The notes beneath the pieces were generated by a model. The model was not told the origin of the DNA. It saw only the letters and a program-made list of their open reading frames with translations, and did not search any database. From Streptomyces sp. ACA25 (GTDB lineage Bacteria > Actinomycetota > Actinomycetes > Streptomycetales > Streptomycetaceae), in NCBI RefSeq assembly GCF_028200735.1, contig NZ_JAQKPV010000012.1:105922-169921 (forward strand): a stretch of DNA of 64,000 nucleotides, given 5' to 3'. A program made the translations under genes and the position numbers. Below are positions 15,739 through 24,403 of the stretch, one piece after another; position 1 is the stretch's first letter, and each line of letters opens with the position of its first letter.

Positions 15739-16860
15739 GTGACACCGGACATCACCCCCTATCAGCCCTCGATCCCGGAATCCGCCCTGACCGACTTGCG
15801 GGAACGGCTGGCCCGGACCCGCTGGCCGGAGGCGGAGACGGTCGGGGACTGGTCCCAGGGAACCCCGCTCGCCTTCGTGCAGGAGCTGTGCGATTACTGG
15901 GCGAACGAGTACGACTGGCGGGCCACCGAGGCCCGACTGGCGGCGCTGCCGCAGTTCCGCACCAGTATCGACGGCCTCGGGGTGCACTTCCTCCATGTGC
16001 GGTCGTCCAACCCGGACGCGACCCCGTTGCTGATGACGCACGGCTGGCCGAGCACCGTGGTCGAGTTCCTCGACATCATCGAGTTGCTGACCGAACCGGA
16101 GGACCCGGCGGACAGCTTCCACGTCGTCTGCCCGTCCCTTCCCGGACACGGTTTCAGCGACCGCCCCGACCGGACGGGATGGTCGGTGGGGCGCATCGCC
16201 GACGCCTGGGCCGAGCTGATGGCAGGTCTGGGGTACGACCGCTACCTCGCCCACGGCGGGGACTGGGGCTCGTGGGTCTCGGCGGCGCTGGGCACCAACG
16301 ACCCCCGGCATGTGGCGGGCGTCCACCTCACGATGCCGTTGGCCCGGCCCCCGGAGCGGCAGGTGGAGCTGGACGAGCGGGACCGGGCCGCGATGGCGCG
16401 CATGGCGGGCTTCGGGAAGAACCGGTCGGGTTACGCCGCCATCCAGTCGACCCGGCCGCAGGCACTCGGCTACGGCCTGAACGATTCCCCGGCCGCGCTG
16501 CTCGGGTGGATCGCCGACCGGTTCTGGGCCTGGGCCGATCATGACGGCGACCTCACCAAGGCCGTGGGGCGGGACCGGCTGCTGGACATCGTCACCATGT
16601 ACTGGCTCACCGGCACCGGCACCTCCTCGCTGAGGCTGTTCTGGGAGAGCTTCGACAGTGAGCCGATGCATCCGGTGGAGGTGCCCGTCGGCTGCTCGGT
16701 CTTCCCCAAGGATGCCTGGCTGCCCCGGGCGTGGGCCGCGGAACGCTTCACCGACCTGCGCTACTGGAAGGACCTCGACAGCGGCGGGCATTTCGCCGCG
16801 CTGGAACGGCCCGAAGTGCTCGCGGCAGAGCTGCGGGTGTTCTCCAGGATGCTGCGATGA
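15739..16860 (+). CDS. Epoxide hydrolase, microsomal type
   Basis: A 373-residue alpha/beta hydrolase of the microsomal epoxide hydrolase group. Has the N-terminal EHN region (SALTDLRERLARTRWPEAE), the oxyanion HGWPS, the nucleophile Asp in HGGDWGSWVS, and a late SGGHFAALERPEVL with the catalytic His. Related enzymes in enediyne and aromatic polyketide clusters open epoxides to diols or direct ring closure. The GTG at 15739 follows GGAGGAG. An epoxide in the pathway could come from the P450 or the flavin monooxygenase. Confidence 0.88.
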   Translation: MTPDITPYQPSIPESALTDLRERLARTRWPEAETVGDWSQGTPLAFVQELCDYWANEYDWRATEARLAALPQFRTSIDGLGVHFLHVRSSNPDATPLLMTHGWPSTVVEFLDIIELLTEPEDPADSFHVVCPSLPGHGFSDRPDRTGWSVGRIADAWAELMAGLGYDRYLAHGGDWGSWVSAALGTNDPRHVAGVHLTMPLARPPERQVELDERDRAAMARMAGFGKNRSGYAAIQSTRPQALGYGLNDSPAALLGWIADRFWAWADHDGDLTKAVGRDRLLDIVTMYWLTGTGTSSLRLFWESFDSEPMHPVEVPVGCSVFPKDAWLPRAWAAERFTDLRYWKDLDSGGHFAALERPEVLAAELRVFSRMLR

Positions 16861-16887
16861 GGCCTGTGGACGGCCGTGCACCGCGCT

Positions 16888-16919
16888 TCGACCGGTCCTG
16901 GAGCCCGTCCTGCAAGTCT
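16888..16919 (+). promoter_or_regulatory. SARP-type promoter for secreted protein B
   Basis: Heptads TCGACCG (16888) and TGGAGCC (16899), then 8 bp, then AAGTCT at 16914-16919. Confidence 0.6.
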
Positions 16920-16981
16920 GACGCACCGCCCGGCAGTGGAGGAACCGCCGGGCGGTTGACCGAGGAAGGAGAAGGACGGGG

Positions 16982-17476
16982 ATGATATCCGTACGGATGC
17001 GGACAGCGGCGGCCGTGGCCCTCGTGGGTCTGGTGGGTTCGCTGAGCATGACCACACCGGGCGCGGTGGCGGCCGATTCCGAAGCGGCTGAGGAGGCGGG
17101 CCCCTGGGGCCCGGTCGGCGTCTGGACCGGCACGGTGCAGCACGCCGAAGGCTCGGGCCCGGTGACGCTCTCCTTCACGCTGGGCGGGAAGGTGTGCCTG
17201 ACGTCGGGCGGCGGGGAAGGCGGGGGCGGGGAAGGCGAAGGAACCTGGCACTCGACCGGGGGCAACACCTTCAGCTACCAGGTGGTGGAACGGCTGTTCG
17301 CCGAGGACGGGGAGACCGTCGGCTGGGTGCATGTGGACCAGCAGGCACAGCAGCAGGCACACAGCGTGCAGAGCTCCGGCATGTCCGAGGTCTTCGGCGC
17401 GGACGGCACTCCCTGGGGGACGGTGGAGGCCACCGTCTCGGTGACACGGACCGGTTGGCTGCCGAACTGCAGCTGA
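16982..17476 (+). CDS. Secreted beta-rich protein, unknown function (copy B)
   Basis: A 164-residue protein with a signal peptide (MRTAAAVALVGLVGSLSM then an Ala-rich cleavage region) and a mature part starting near GPWGPVGVWTGTV. It is a paralogue of the protein at 8819-9319: both share a GTW..N.FS..VVE stretch followed by a DG..VGW segment and similar spacing to the end. A Gly/Glu-rich insert (GGGEGGGGEGEG) is unique to this copy. It contains two Cys, one internal and one near the end, that might pair outside the cell. Function unknown; its own SARP-type box ties it to the cluster. Confidence 0.6.
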   Translation: MISVRMRTAAAVALVGLVGSLSMTTPGAVAADSEAAEEAGPWGPVGVWTGTVQHAEGSGPVTLSFTLGGKVCLTSGGGEGGGGEGEGTWHSTGGNTFSYQVVERLFAEDGETVGWVHVDQQAQQQAHSVQSSGMSEVFGADGTPWGTVEATVSVTRTGWLPNCS

Positions 17477-17490
17477 CGACGGCGGCGCAG

Positions 17491-17550
17491 GCGCGAAACG
17501 GCGCCGGGGCCGGGGGCTCCAAGCCCCCGCCCCGGCGCCGTCTCGCGCCC
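17491..17550. terminator. Bidirectional hairpin between convergent genes
   Basis: A long, nearly perfect GC-rich stem (left arm from about 17491, right arm to about 17550, core GGCGCCGGGGC with GCCCCGGCGCC) around a CCAA loop, between secreted protein B and the 2OG oxygenase gene. Confidence 0.75.
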
Positions 17551-17575
17551 GGAGGCACCCGGGCCGGCGGACCGG

Positions 17576-18403
17576 TCAGGACCACACGGTGAGCACACCG
17601 TCGGCCCGCAGTCCGAGGAAGAAGGACAGCGTCACCCTGCGCCCGCCCGTCAGCCGGCCCACCGAGTGGAAGTTGCGCGGGTCGAAGAGGACGGCGTCCC
17701 CGAGCCGGGGAGTCAGGGTGACGGTCGGTTCGTCCTCGACCAGCCGGGAACTGTAGCCGTACCCCTCCCGATGGGCCTCGTCCGAGGGCTTCCACCGCCG
17801 GCGGGATATGACGGCCTCCCCGCCGCCCTCCGGCACGGTCAGGTGGCAGTTGAACGCCAACTGGGCGACGGGCGTCTCGTCGAGGGCCGTCGGGCACTCA
17901 CGGGAGATCTCGTCGAAGTGCGTCCGGGCTCCGTTGTTGATCTCACGGATGAGACCGGCGAACAGCGGCCTGCCCTGAGCACGGGCGGGTTCCACCGGAC
18001 TCCCCCACGCCCGGGACAAGCGGTCCAGCGCGACGGTGAGCGGGTCCGATCCGGCCAGCAGGGTGGACCGCACCCGGGCGTCGTGCTCGGCCTGCTCGAA
18101 GTACTCACTGCCCAGCGCGCCGGTCTTGTAGTAGTCGTAGGCAGCCGGGCCGAGCTTCGCCATAGGCGGTGTGAACCGGTAACTCCCCATGGGGTGCTCC
18201 TCGATGCCGCGCACCACGCTGTCGCATTCCGCAGGGCTGAAGAAGCCCCTGATGTGCAGCGCGCCGGTGGTGCCCGCGGCGAGCCCGGTCAACTGCGCCC
18301 GGGTCGGCTCACTGGTCTCCACCGCGTCGAACAGGGTGTGGACGGTCATCGCTTCGGTGGAGCTGTCGTAGACGTAGCGCCCCTGCTGTGCTGCGGTCTG
18401 CAT
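17576..18403 (-). CDS. 2OG-Fe(II) oxygenase
   Basis: A 275-residue non-heme iron dioxygenase. The metal triad is visible as His162 and Asp164 in ARTHFDEISREC, and His246 in NFHSVGRLTGGRR, with Arg256 ten residues on as the 2-oxoglutarate ligand. Because the Asp is present, hydroxylation (or desaturation/epoxidation) is expected rather than halogenation, where this residue is Gly or Ala. It follows the DpsC-like gene on the same strand, beside the pipecolate module. It might hydroxylate the cyclic amino acid unit or the polyketide; the sequence does not decide. Confidence 0.85.
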   Translation of the reverse strand: MQTAAQQGRYVYDSSTEAMTVHTLFDAVETSEPTRAQLTGLAAGTTGALHIRGFFSPAECDSVVRGIEEHPMGSYRFTPPMAKLGPAAYDYYKTGALGSEYFEQAEHDARVRSTLLAGSDPLTVALDRLSRAWGSPVEPARAQGRPLFAGLIREINNGARTHFDEISRECPTALDETPVAQLAFNCHLTVPEGGGEAVISRRRWKPSDEAHREGYGYSSRLVEDEPTVTLTPRLGDAVLFDPRNFHSVGRLTGGRRVTLSFFLGLRADGVLTVWS

Positions 18404-18477
18404 GCGTCATTCCCTTCGTAGGGCTGAGGTGGTGCCGGTGGTTCCGTTGCTGTGGCGCTGCCGCCGGTTTCCGATGG

Positions 18478-19515
18478 TCACCAGTGCGGGACGTCGAGGA
18501 ACTCGAGGACCAGGACCGTCCACACGAAGCCGGCCCCCACGCCCATGGCGATCGCCAGATCACCGGGGCGGGGACGGCGCGACTCGACCAGATGATGCAG
18601 ACCGATGATCTCGTCGCCGGCTCCCATGTGGCCGAAGTCCTGCGCCCAGTCGTACACCGTGCGTGATCTGTCGACGCCCAGGCCGTACTGGTAGAAGGAA
18701 TACTCCACGACGGATTCCGCGACATTCGGATGAATGAAGAACTGGGCGTCGTCCAATGCGATACCCGCGTCGGCGAGTGCCCTGTCCAGAACTGTCCGGG
18801 AGCCTTCCCCGATCTGCTCCCCGACCTGCTCGTAGGAGTTCTCCTCACGCATGAGGAAGGCGTGCTGGCGATTCCCCAGCTCCACCGGCTTGCCGTCGTG
18901 GAACGGTGCGTCGGTCCAGGCCGCTCCCCGGTACAGCGGCTCGAGGGCCGGGGCGCTGTAGGAGGCGCTCGACAGGACCCGGGCGAAGCCGGCGCGGGAG
19001 GACAGCACCAGGGCCCCGGCCCCGTCCCCGTGCGGCTGCTGCCGGTCCGAGGACCAGCGGTCGAAGTACGGCAGCCGGAACGCGTCACCGGTGGTGACGA
19101 GCGCCGCCCCGGCGTCCGGCCGGGCGGCCAGGTGCGAAGCGGCCGTCTCGACCGCGGCCAGACCTCCGTTGGAGCCCTGCCGGATCTCGATCGCGGGGGC
19201 GTTTCCGCCGACGGTCTCCGCCTGGACGTAGCTCGCCGGTGTCCACAGTTCCTGCCCCTGGTGGCCGACGTAGGCGTGCAGCACCAGGTCGATGCCACCG
19301 CCCTCCAGCCCTGCTCTCCGCACCGCCTCACGCCCCGCCCGGGCGGCCATGACCGGACCGGTCTCGGTGTCGTCGGCGACGCGTACCTGCCGGATGCCGT
19401 TGGTCACGCTCTCCCGGCTGTCGTACCGGCCCGCGGCGACGGCCTCCTCGGCCGTCTCCACCTGTGGCGGCAGGTAGGACCCCAGCCCGGCGACGTAAAG
19501 ATTGTTCCAGCGCAC
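18478..19515 (-). CDS. DpsC-like KASIII acyltransferase (copy 1)
   Basis: A 345-residue KASIII-fold protein. The active-site Cys is replaced by Ser115 in EIRQGSNGGLAAVE. His262 is in FFIHPN; His296 and Asp301 lie in GHMGAGDE, spaced as in the Ser-His-His-Asp set described for DpsC, which primes daunorubicin synthesis with propionyl. Such proteins act as acyl selectors or acyltransferases rather than normal ketosynthases. It faces the lysine-cyclodeaminase and MbtH-A-PCP genes across a shared promoter region, so I infer transfer of the PCP-bound amino acid or of a related acyl group. The GTG at 19515 has GAGGAGAG upstream. Confidence 0.85.
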   Translation of the reverse strand: MRWNNLYVAGLGSYLPPQVETAEEAVAAGRYDSRESVTNGIRQVRVADDTETGPVMAARAGREAVRRAGLEGGGIDLVLHAYVGHQGQELWTPASYVQAETVGGNAPAIEIRQGSNGGLAAVETAASHLAARPDAGAALVTTGDAFRLPYFDRWSSDRQQPHGDGAGALVLSSRAGFARVLSSASYSAPALEPLYRGAAWTDAPFHDGKPVELGNRQHAFLMREENSYEQVGEQIGEGSRTVLDRALADAGIALDDAQFFIHPNVAESVVEYSFYQYGLGVDRSRTVYDWAQDFGHMGAGDEIIGLHHLVESRRPRPGDLAIAMGVGAGFVWTVLVLEFLDVPHW

Positions 19516-19558
19516 AGCTCTCTCCTCATTCGGCACCGCACGATTCCGTATCCCTTCC

Positions 19559-19590
19559 ATCGTTCCGCCGGGGTCTCAAGCCCGGCTCGA
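19559..19590 (-). promoter_or_regulatory. SARP-type promoter for DpsC-like copy 1
   Basis: Read on the minus strand: heptads TCGAGCC (19590) and TTGAGAC (19579), then 8 bp, then AACGAT (19564-19559). Confidence 0.65.
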
Positions 19591-19600
19591 GAAGGCCGTG

Positions 19601-19643
19601 TCGAGGAGGTCTTTAGCAGTTGTCGAGCAGCGGCGACGACGCT
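19601..19643 (+). promoter_or_regulatory. SARP-type promoter for the pipecolate operon
   Basis: Heptads TCGAGGA (19601), TTTAGCA (19612) and TCGAGCA (19623), then 8 bp, then GACGCT (19638-19643). Divergent from the box at 19559-19590. Confidence 0.65.
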
Positions 19644-19690
19644 TTGCCCGCCCGAAGAACGCTCGAGCCGGCGCCACCGGAAGGTTGACT

Positions 19691-20767
19691 GTGAAAACTC
19701 TGCTGATAACCCAGGACGACATGCACAGAATTATCCGGGAGGCGGGCAGGTCGGAAATACTGAATCGCATCATCTCCCGGATAACGGAAGGGCTCCGGGA
19801 CGGATACCGAGAAGGGCTGGCGCTTTCTCCGCTGCGGGACGGTTTCGAACGGCCCTCCCCCGCACCGGGTATCACCGAGTGGATGCCGCACCGGGTGGCC
19901 GGAGAGAGCATCACGATCAAGACGGTGTCCTACAGCCCCGGAAACCCGGCGCTCTTCGGCCTGCCGACCATTCTCGGCACCATCACCCGTTTCGACGACA
20001 CGACCGGACGCCTGGTCGCCGTGGCAGACGGGGTGCTGCCCACCGCCCTGCGGACCGGAGCGGCTTCAGCCGTTGCCAGCCGTGCCCTCGCCGACCCCGG
20101 CAGCCGGGTTCTCGGCCTCATCGGTACCGGCGCCCAGGCGGTGACGCAGCTCCACGCCCTCAGCCTGGTGCTGCCCCTCGACACCGTGCTGGCCTGGGAC
20201 ACGGACCCGGCCCACCTGGCGAGCTTCGCCGAGCGGGTGGCGTTCCTCGGCATGGACGTCAGGACGGCCACCCCCGAGGAGATCCGCCGGGACGCCGACG
20301 TGATCAGCACCGTGACCTCGGTCGGCGTGGGGCAGGGTCCGGTGCTCCCCGACGGGCCCACCCGCGAGCACCTGCACATCAACGCCGTCGGCTCCGATCT
20401 CATCGGCAAGACCGAGCTGCCCAGGAGCCTTCTGCTGCGCGCCCTGGTCTGCCCCGACCACCCGGAGCAGACGCTGCGCGAGGGGGAGAGCCAGCAGCTC
20501 ACCGCCGCACAACAGGGCCCGGAGCTCCGGCGGCTGTGCGCCGAACCGGAGACGGCCCTGGCGGCCCGCAGCCGGCTGACGGTCTTCGACTCCACCGGCA
20601 TCGCCTATCTGGACCACCTGGCTCTCGACGTGTTCCTGGAAGCCGCCGCCGAGCTCGGCGCGGGAACCGCCATCGCCCTGGAGCACTACCCCTCCGACGC
20701 GCTGGACCCGTACTCGGCCCAGGCCGGGTCGGACATCGAGCTGCGCGAACTCGTCGATGCCCGCTGA
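19691..20767 (+). CDS. Lysine (or ornithine) cyclodeaminase
   Basis: A 358-residue protein of the ornithine cyclodeaminase/mu-crystallin family, using bound NAD to cyclise a diamino acid with loss of ammonia. It resembles the lysine cyclodeaminases of the rapamycin/FK506 type (RapL): EWMPHRVAGESITIKTVSYS, FGLPTILGTITRFDD, the NAD motif LGLIGTGAQAVTQ, GESQQL, and LTVFDSTGIAYLDHLALDV. I therefore favour L-pipecolate from lysine over proline from ornithine. The GTG at 19691 starts the operon with the MbtH-A-PCP gene 35 bases downstream, whose specificity residues agree with a cyclic imino acid. Confidence 0.88.
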   Translation: MKTLLITQDDMHRIIREAGRSEILNRIISRITEGLRDGYREGLALSPLRDGFERPSPAPGITEWMPHRVAGESITIKTVSYSPGNPALFGLPTILGTITRFDDTTGRLVAVADGVLPTALRTGAASAVASRALADPGSRVLGLIGTGAQAVTQLHALSLVLPLDTVLAWDTDPAHLASFAERVAFLGMDVRTATPEEIRRDADVISTVTSVGVGQGPVLPDGPTREHLHINAVGSDLIGKTELPRSLLLRALVCPDHPEQTLREGESQQLTAAQQGPELRRLCAEPETALAARSRLTVFDSTGIAYLDHLALDVFLEAAAELGAGTAIALEHYPSDALDPYSAQAGSDIELRELVDAR

Positions 20768-20802
20768 GTGCCGCGCCGGAGTCTCCCGGAGGGAGTGATC
20801 AC

Positions 20803-22809
20803 GTGAATCCGTTCGACGACCCGGCAGGGGAATTCGGCATCCTCGTCAACGACGAGGGGCAGCACTGTCTGTGGCCGGCCGGCACCACGGTCCCGGCCGG
20901 GTGGCGCGCAGTGGTGGCCGGACGCACCCGCGAGGAATGCCTGGACCACATCGAGCAGCACTGGACCGACCTGCGGCCGAGGACACTCGTGCGCGCGGAG
21001 GAGAAACCGGGGGACGCTCCGGCTCCGGAAGGGCTCCCCGTCGACCTGTTCGAGGCACAGGTCCGGTGGACACCCGACGTGACGGCCGTCGAGTCGGAGG
21101 ACCGCACGCTCAGCTACGCCGAGCTCAACACCGAGGCGAACCGGCTCGCGCACCACCTGCTGTCCCGGGGCATCGGCCCGGAGCACACGGTCGCCCTGGT
21201 GCTGCCGCGGTCGGCGGAGCTGATCGTCGCGCTGCTCGCCGCACTGAAGGCCGGAGCCGCCTACCTGCCGGTGGACGCCGAGTATCCGGCCGACCGCATC
21301 GGCTACCTCCTCGACGACGCCCGGCCGTCGTGTGTCCTCACCACCTCCGCGCTCCTGCGCCGGATGGGCCGGGAGGACGTCGAGGGCGCCCGCACGCTGC
21401 TCCTCGACGGCCCGGGGCAGGCGGACCCGGCAGACTGCGCGGAGCACAACCCGGTCGACGACGACCGGCCGGTCGCGCTCCGCGAGGAGCATCCGGCCTA
21501 CGTGGTGTACACCTCGGGCTCGACCGGCCGGCCCAAGGGCATCGCGATGCCCGGCGGGGGACTCCTGCACCTGCTCGCCTGGCACCGGGCGGCGCTGCCC
21601 GGGGGGGTCGGTACGCGCACCGCCCAGTTCACCGCGATCGGCTTCGACTTCTCGGTGCAGGAGATCCTCGGCACGCTGGTGGCCGGCAAGACTCTGGTGG
21701 TGCCCAGCGACGACACCCGCCGGGACCCCGGCGAGCTGGTGGACTGGATCGACCGGTGCCGGGTGCAGGAGCTGTACGCGCCCACCGCGGCCATCGAGTC
21801 CCTGATGCTGACCGCCCAGGAGAAGGGCAGCGCCCTGCCGTCCCTGACCGACGTGTACCAGGGCGGCGAGGCGCTGCAGGTCGACGGAGGCCTGCGGGAC
21901 TTCTGCCGTCGCTCCGGTATCCGGCTGCACAACATCTACGGCCCCGCCGAGGTCCATGTGGCCACCGCGTACACGCTTCCCGGGGATCCCTCCCGGTGGC
22001 CCGCGACGGCCCCCCTGGGCCCGGTGATCCCCGACGTCCGGCTGTACGTGCTCGACGAGCGGCTCACTCCGGTGGCCCCCGGCGAGCAGGGGGAGCTGTA
22101 CATCTCCGGGCCCCAGGTCTCCCGGGGTTACCGGGACAGGCCCGCGCTGACCGCCCAGCGCTTCGTCGCCGACATCCAGGGGCCGCCGGGTTCCCGCATG
22201 TACCGCACGGGGGACCTGGGCCGGTACAACGCCGACGGGCACGTGGAGTTCCACGGCCGTACCGACGACCAGGTGAAGGTGCGGGGCTTCCGGGTGGAGC
22301 CGGGCGAGATCGAGTCGGCGCTGCTGGCGCACCCGGCAGTCAGCCGGGCCGTCGTGGTCGCCCGGCCGGACGGGACCGGCGGGCCGCAGCTCGTGGCGTA
22401 CGTGATCGGCGGCGTCGACATGGCGGCGGTCCGGCAGCACGCCGTGCGTGTGCTGCCCGGCCATCTGATCCCCGCCGTCTTCGTGCCCGTGCACGATTTC
22501 CCCCTGGCCCCGAACGGGAAGGTGGACCGGGCGGCGCTGCCCGCACCGCTGCCGCAGCAGGCCACCGGTTCCCGGCAGCCGCGGACGGACCGGGAGCGCA
22601 CCCTGTGCGAACTGTTCGCCGAGGCACTGCGGGTGCCGTCCGTCGGACCGGACGACAACTTCTTCGAGCTGGGCGGGCACTCGCTGATGGCGGGCCGGCT
22701 CACCGCCCGGATCAGGTCGGTACTGGGCACCCCGGTGTCCGTCCGGCTCCTCTACCGGGCTCCCACGGTGGCGGCTCTCACCGAGACGCTCGGGAAGCAG
22801 GCGGCCTGA
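20803..22809 (+). CDS. MbtH-adenylation-PCP loading protein (pipecolate/proline-like)
   Basis: A 668-residue NRPS protein. Residues 1-65 are a complete MbtH domain (NPFDDPAGEFGILVNDEGQH, TDLRPRTLV) fused to the adenylation domain (about 80-560: VVYTSGSTGRPKG, NIYGPAE, YRTGDLGRYN) and a PCP with Ser627 in ELGGHSLMAG. Selectivity positions begin Asp282-Phe283-Gln286 in GFDFSVQEI; by eye the full code reads DFQLYGIVAK. A Gln third residue is typical of pipecolate and proline codes. With the upstream cyclodeaminase this points to pipecolyl-S-PCP. No condensation or thioesterase domain is present, so another enzyme must unload it; the DpsC-like protein or the altered hydrolase next door are candidates. 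Confidence 0.9.
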   Translation: MNPFDDPAGEFGILVNDEGQHCLWPAGTTVPAGWRAVVAGRTREECLDHIEQHWTDLRPRTLVRAEEKPGDAPAPEGLPVDLFEAQVRWTPDVTAVESEDRTLSYAELNTEANRLAHHLLSRGIGPEHTVALVLPRSAELIVALLAALKAGAAYLPVDAEYPADRIGYLLDDARPSCVLTTSALLRRMGREDVEGARTLLLDGPGQADPADCAEHNPVDDDRPVALREEHPAYVVYTSGSTGRPKGIAMPGGGLLHLLAWHRAALPGGVGTRTAQFTAIGFDFSVQEILGTLVAGKTLVVPSDDTRRDPGELVDWIDRCRVQELYAPTAAIESLMLTAQEKGSALPSLTDVYQGGEALQVDGGLRDFCRRSGIRLHNIYGPAEVHVATAYTLPGDPSRWPATAPLGPVIPDVRLYVLDERLTPVAPGEQGELYISGPQVSRGYRDRPALTAQRFVADIQGPPGSRMYRTGDLGRYNADGHVEFHGRTDDQVKVRGFRVEPGEIESALLAHPAVSRAVVVARPDGTGGPQLVAYVIGGVDMAAVRQHAVRVLPGHLIPAVFVPVHDFPLAPNGKVDRAALPAPLPQQATGSRQPRTDRERTLCELFAEALRVPSVGPDDNFFELGGHSLMAGRLTARIRSVLGTPVSVRLLYRAPTVAALTETLGKQAA

Positions 22810-22870
22810 CGGTCCCGCGGACCGTCCGCCCCAAGAACGAACACCCCGCTCACAACATGGAGGTTCCGCG

Positions 22871-24325
22871 GTGCCGGTGATACCGAACCGAGAGAAGTCA
22901 CGTCAGGACGAACACACCGGGTTCCGCGCCCGGCCTCCCCGCTGGTCGGTGCCCGGGGACGGCAGCCGGCTGGAGCTGGCCACCCTCGAGGTGCCGGTGG
23001 ACTACCGGGATCCGCAGGGTGCCCGGCTGACCCTGGCCGTCAGCAGGCTCCGCGCGAAGGACCCGGCGGCACGCCGCGGGGTGCTCGTCGCCGTCCACGG
23101 AGGTCCGGGCGGCGACGGCGGCCTGGGCAGACGGCTTCCGGAACAGCTGGCGGACAGCCCGGTCGCGGAAGCCTACGACCTGATCGGGGTCGATCTGCGC
23201 GGCACAGGGGACTCCACTCAACTCCACGCGGAGGAGTCACCGACGACGGTGTCCTTCGATTCGCGCCCTTCCGACGAGGACTTCGCGGGCCTGACGGCGG
23301 ACATGCGGGAGCGCGAGCGGGGCTGCGAGCGGGCCGGCGGCTCCCTGCGCCGGCACATCAGCACCCGCAACTCCGCCCGTGACCTGGACGTCATCCGGGA
23401 AGTGCTCGGTGAGGAGAGGATCAGCTACCTCGGTTACGCCTACGGCACGCTGCTCGGTGCCGTGTACGGCACCCTCTTCCCCGGGCGGCTGGACCGCAGC
23501 GTGCTGGACTCCTCGGTGCACCCCGGCTGGACCTGGCGTGAGCAGTTCATGTCCCAGGCCGTCGCCACCCGGGAGAACGTCGACAAATGGGCGGAATGGA
23601 CCGGCGAACGGGACGGCCACTTCGGCCTGGGAACCTCGGCTGCCGCGGTGCTGGCAACGGTCGAGACGGTCGCGGGCGCCGGTGACCACGCGCTGCACAC
23701 CCGGGTCGACGGGATGATCGGCACGCTCTCGGCAAGCCGTCCCCGCTGGGAGGACCTCGCCCTGACCGTGGGCCGGTTGCGGGCGGCCCTCGCCGAGGGG
23801 AACGCCGAGCAGGTGTCCGCGCTGCTCGCGGGCCAGTCGACCTGGCGTCCGGGCAAGGCCGCGGGGGGCTTCCGGGAGGCGGTCCTGGAAGCGGTGACCT
23901 GCGAGACCGACTGGCCGACGGACCTGGAGACCTACTACCGCGACATGCGGGCCTTCCGCGAGCACTATCCCTACGGTTACGGTGTGCTCCGCGCACAGCC
24001 GTGGGTCGGGACCTTCCGGTCCTTCAGCCCGCCGGAGCCGCCCACCGTCCTGGAACGGGCCGGATATCCGCCGGGCATCGTCGTGCAGGCGGACGGCGAT
24101 CCCCTCGATCACCACAGCGGTGCCACCGCCATGGCCGAACGGCTGGGCCACAGCCTGATCATGGTGGACGACTCGGGCGAGCACGAAATCTACCGCCGCT
24201 GCGGCAACACCGCGGTCGACGCGCACGTCGACCGGTACCTCCTCGAAGGGGTGCTTCCGCCCCCCAGGGTGCACTGCCCCGGCCCGCCCCGGCCGGCCGT
24301 CGCTCCCGACCCACGAGGTGCCTGA
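22871..24325 (+). CDS. Alpha/beta hydrolase of tripeptidyl aminopeptidase type lacking the catalytic Ser
   Basis: A 484-residue protein of the SlpD/SlpE (tripeptidyl aminopeptidase) branch. It has VAVHGGPGGDGG (oxyanion), LIGVDLRGTGDS, the nucleophile elbow, VVQADGDPLDHHSGA for the catalytic Asp, and GEHEIYRRCGN for the His. The elbow reads YLGYAYGTLLGA: Ala190 stands where the family has Ser, so ordinary hydrolysis should be lost. No signal peptide is seen, unlike the secreted members. It follows the MbtH-A-PCP gene by 61 bases with GGAGG upstream of the GTG. It may have become a binding protein, acyltransferase helper or non-hydrolytic cyclase. Confidence 0.8.
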   Translation: MPVIPNREKSRQDEHTGFRARPPRWSVPGDGSRLELATLEVPVDYRDPQGARLTLAVSRLRAKDPAARRGVLVAVHGGPGGDGGLGRRLPEQLADSPVAEAYDLIGVDLRGTGDSTQLHAEESPTTVSFDSRPSDEDFAGLTADMRERERGCERAGGSLRRHISTRNSARDLDVIREVLGEERISYLGYAYGTLLGAVYGTLFPGRLDRSVLDSSVHPGWTWREQFMSQAVATRENVDKWAEWTGERDGHFGLGTSAAAVLATVETVAGAGDHALHTRVDGMIGTLSASRPRWEDLALTVGRLRAALAEGNAEQVSALLAGQSTWRPGKAAGGFREAVLEAVTCETDWPTDLETYYRDMRAFREHYPYGYGVLRAQPWVGTFRSFSPPEPPTVLERAGYPPGIVVQADGDPLDHHSGATAMAERLGHSLIMVDDSGEHEIYRRCGNTAVDAHVDRYLLEGVLPPPRVHCPGPPRPAVAPDPRGA

Positions 24326-24332
24326 CCGGTAC

Positions 24333-24364
24333 TCCAGGGAAATTCGAGCGGCCACGGGCACACT
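24333..24364 (+). promoter_or_regulatory. SARP-type promoter for the MDR oxidoreductase
   Basis: Heptads TCCAGGG (24333) and TCGAGCG (24344), then 8 bp, then CACACT (24359-24364). Confidence 0.6.
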
Positions 24365-24403
24365 CGCAAGGGCATACAGGTCCAATGGGACAAGGAGAAC
24401 TTC

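Noticed and set aside
17576..18403. Non-heme iron halogenase
   Set aside because: Halogenases of this type have Gly or Ala where this protein has Asp164.
18730..20802. A reading frame open from 18730 to 22809 that would make a 1359-residue protein
   Set aside because: The first two thirds run antisense or out of frame to well-supported genes (DpsC-like copy 1 and the cyclodeaminase). The real protein starts at the GTG 20803 with a good ribosome site and an MbtH domain.
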